Shown here: one piece after another, positions 62,070 through 64,000 of the stretch
Numbering within the stretch: the stretch's first letter is position 1
Layout of the letters: each line of letters opens with the position of its first letter
Assembly: GCA_965240325.2 (NCBI GenBank)
Contig: OZ251236.1
Coordinates: 310,001 to 374,000, forward strand
Direction: 5' to 3'
Source of the DNA: Rebecca billardiae RCC1528
Lineage: Eukaryota > Haptophyta
DNA length: 64,000 bases
The notes under the pieces: model-generated
Seen by the model: only the letters and a program-made list of their open reading frames with translations
What the model was told of the DNA's origin: nothing
Database searches by the model: none
Made by a program: the position numbers and the translations under genes

Positions 62070-64000
62070 ATGTTCACCGCGCGGCGGCCGCCTTCGACGC
62101 CCGGAGGCGCAGCCGCCCGCTGGCTCATGCCGGCGCGGGCGCATCTGGGCGCCATGCTCATCGTCGCGCTGCTGCTCGGCTGCGCCGGCGCCAACTTGCC
62201 CGGCCGCCGGCGTTTCGCGCTGTCTGCCGACGAGCTGCGCGGCTCGTGCGACGCTCGCGGCGGCGCGCGCGCGCGCTCGTACGCGCCGCGCGGCGCGACG
62301 AGCTGCGCGGCGGCGGCCGTGATGGCGGCCTCCGCGCTGATCGGCGCCGCGGCTCTCGCCGCGCGCGGCCGCGAGCGTGCCCATGAGCGCCGCGCCGCGC
62401 GCGCGGGCGCTGAGGCCGCCGTGCGATGCGCGCAGCTGCGGTGGCGCGCGCGCCGCGCGCGCCGGCTGCAGGTGCAGGCGTTGTGGCACGGCGTACGCAC
62501 GCGGCTCGGCGCGGACGGGGCGCTCCTGTCGCCGGGCCCGTCGTCGCGGCCGAGCGTCGCCGCCGTCCTCGACGCGGCGCGCGCGCGCGCCACGGCCGCG
62601 GACGAGTCAGCAGCGCGCGCGGCCGAGCGGTCGCGCGCCGACGCGGCGCGCGCCGACGCGGCCACGTCCGCCCTCGCGCGCAGCGAGGAGGAGCTGGCGC
62701 GCGCGGGCTCGGCGCGCGTCGCGGCGGAGGCGGCGCTCGGCTCGGCGCGTGACGAGCTCCGCCGCGCCTCCGCCGCGCACGCCGCGCTCGGCGCCGCGCT
62801 CGCCGATGCGGACGCGGACGTGACGCGCGCGGCCGTGGCCGCGGCGGAGCGACGCGCGGCCGCGGCTGCGCGCGGACGCGCGCTCGTGGCGGCGCGCGCG
62901 CGCGTGGGCCGCGAGCTGCGCGCGCTGCGCTCGGGGCTGGGCGCTCTGCGCGCGGACGCGCGCGCCGCGCTGCACGCCGCGCACACCGACACCGCCACCG
63001 GGCACGATAGCTTACTTGCCGGCGCCGCGGCCGTGTGCGCGCGGAACGAGGCGGCTGCGGACGCGGCGCGCGCCGCGCTCGCGCGCGAGGCCGCGGCGGC
63101 GTCGGACGAGGGCGCGTGCGCGCGCGCGCGCGTGCTCGTGCTGCAGGCCGCGCTGCGCGACGACGACACCGCGCGCACCCTCGCGCGCTGGGCGCAGCCG
63201 CCCGCGCGCACCGCCGCCGGCCCCGCGCGCCGCGCATCGCTCGATCCTGCGTGGGTTGTTGGTGCGGCCGAGCGCGCGCGGCGGGAACGGCTGAGCGCCA
63301 AGGCGGTGGCGGGCGTGGCGGGCGGCGCGGGCGCGGGCGCGGGCAAGCCGGGCGCGCGCCCGCGCGCCTCGCTGCCCAACGACTCCGCCAGCGAGTCCGA
63401 CTCAGTCCGGTCCTTCTCCTCGGTCTCGTCGGCGCCGCGCGCCGCCGGCCGGCGCCGGCTGAGCGCTCGCCTTGAAATGCTGTCGCAGCCGAAGGGTGCG
63501 ATTCCGCCGAAGGAGCACGGCGGCGGGAGCGGCGCGGCGGGCGCGGGGGCGAAGGGGACGGGTGGGAAGGCCGCCGCCGCCGCAGCAGCCGCGCGCGCCG
63601 CCGGCCTCGCGCGCCGCAGCTCGGCGAGCGCAGCGCCCGCGCCGGGCGCGCGCGGCGACGGCGGCGGCGGCGGCGGCGGCGGCAGTGGCGGCGCGCGCCG
63701 CGCGAGCGGCGGCGATGGCGGCGGTGGCATCGGCGCGGGCGCGGCGGCGGCGGCGGCCGTGTTCTGCGGCGGTGGCACCGGCGGGCCGCCGCGGAGCGCC
63801 GCCGCCTCGCCGAGCACGCCCGGCACCGCGCCGGACTTCTGCTCTGCCGCGGGCGGCAGCAGCCGCGCGGGCGACGGCGGCAGCCGCGCGGGCGACGGCG
63901 GCAGCCGCGCGGGCGACGGCGGCAGCCGCGCGGGCGACGGCAGCAGCCGCGCGTCGCTCGGCTCAGTCGGCTCCGGTGGCGCGGCGGAGGAGGCGGAGCT
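62070..64000 (+). CDS. Coiled-coil membrane protein, runs off the window (3' partial)
   Basis: An open frame from the ATG at 62070 continues without a stop to the last base (643 codons and 2 bases). The N-terminus has a hydrophobic segment (AMLIVALLLGCAGANLPG) and a second one near residue 85 (AAAAVMAASALIGAAALAA). A long Ala/Arg/Glu helix (about residues 100-390) has heptad-like spacing (ALARSEEELARAGSARVAAE, then ALGSARDELRRASAAHAAL) and is probably a coiled coil. After it come a Ser-rich acidic stretch (NDSASESDSVRSFSSVSSA), poly-Gly and poly-Ala runs, and a short tandem repeat (GDGGSRA). The family is not recognised. In-frame ATGs at 62127 and 62154 are alternative starts. The minus strand is also open across much of this region, but its Ala/Arg/Pro/Ser composition looks like a shadow. 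Confidence 0.55.
   Translation, partial: MFTARRPPSTPGGAAARWLMPARAHLGAMLIVALLLGCAGANLPGRRRFALSADELRGSCDARGGARARSYAPRGATSCAAAAVMAASALIGAAALAARGRERAHERRAARAGAEAAVRCAQLRWRARRARRLQVQALWHGVRTRLGADGALLSPGPSSRPSVAAVLDAARARATAADESAARAAERSRADAARADAATSALARSEEELARAGSARVAAEAALGSARDELRRASAAHAALGAALADADADVTRAAVAAAERRAAAAARGRALVAARARVGRELRALRSGLGALRADARAALHAAHTDTATGHDSLLAGAAAVCARNEAAADAARAALAREAAAASDEGACARARVLVLQAALRDDDTARTLARWAQPPARTAAGPARRASLDPAWVVGAAERARRERLSAKAVAGVAGGAGAGAGKPGARPRASLPNDSASESDSVRSFSSVSSAPRAAGRRRLSARLEMLSQPKGAIPPKEHGGGSGAAGAGAKGTGGKAAAAAAAARAAGLARRSSASAAPAPGARGDGGGGGGGGSGGARRASGGDGGGGIGAGAAAAAAVFCGGGTGGPPRSAAASPSTPGTAPDFCSAAGGSSRAGDGGSRAGDGGSRAGDGGSRAGDGSSRASLGSVGSGGAAEEAE
63858..63950 (+). 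repeat. 21-bp tandem repeat, about four units
   Basis: Units of GCAGCCGCGCGGGCGACGGC plus one base encode (G)GSRAGDG in the coiled-coil protein. The last unit is diverged. Confidence 0.88.

Overview
This is nuclear DNA from a GC-rich eukaryotic alga with a secondary, red-lineage plastid. A haptophyte or a similar chromist is the best guess; the species cannot be fixed from sequence alone. The evidence is: genes on both strands broken by short introns that can be joined in frame; proteins with eukaryotic architectures (FAM135-like lipase, RPGRIP1-type C2 domains, SFT2, SETD/LSMT-like SET protein); two proteins whose N-termini look like signal-plus-transit plastid leaders (the SET protein at 8455 and the fasciclin protein at 58013-58742); and a LINE retrotransposon. 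There are no operons and no bacterial signals. Fifteen introns could be placed to the base. Thirteen begin GTGCG and fourteen end GCAG, an unusual donor consensus that helps gene calling here.

Layout. 0.7-6.2 kb (+): membrane-anchored protein with about 40 glycine/aspartate repeats of about 32 residues. 6.2-8.4 kb: unresolved, with a weak minus-strand flavoprotein-like hint. 8.5-9.9 kb (+): plastid-type SET-domain methyltransferase. 10.3-11.3 kb (-): single-pass protein with CxGGxC repeats. 11.7-13.9 kb (-): C2 plus cadherin-like beta-sandwich membrane protein. 14.2-20.2 kb (-): FAM135-like lipase with a very long low-complexity middle. 20.6-30.9 kb (+): a five-exon gene for a protein of about 3,226 residues carrying about twelve tandem C2 domains of the RPGRIP1 C-terminal type. 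This is the most striking gene in the window.

32.2-39.8 kb (+): LINE element with a repeat-bearing ORF1 and an endonuclease-RT-RNase H ORF2, visibly poorer in GC than its surroundings. 41.3-44.7 kb (-): six-helix membrane hybrid histidine kinase with a receiver domain. 45.9-47.1 kb (+): alpha/beta hydrolase. 48.0 kb (-): small conserved-looking ORF. 48.7-50.5 kb (+): membrane-anchored nucleoside-phosphorylase-like protein. 51.6-52.8 kb (-): strictosidine-synthase-like/APMAP protein. 53.0-54.3 kb (-): secretory-pathway glycosyltransferase-like protein. 55.0-56.2 kb (-) and 56.5-57.1 kb (+): divergent pair of a FolD-like protein with degenerate active-site motifs and an SFT2 vesicle-traffic protein. 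58.0-58.7 kb (-): fasciclin protein whose start codon appears to be split by an intron.

58.7-62.1 kb: no convincing gene, but a 407-bp inverted repeat (60863-61269 against 61565-61971). 62.1 kb to the end (+): coiled-coil membrane protein that runs off the window. The genes do not form an obvious pathway. Several belong to the endomembrane or plastid system, and the RPGRIP1-type protein hints at cilium or basal-body biology.
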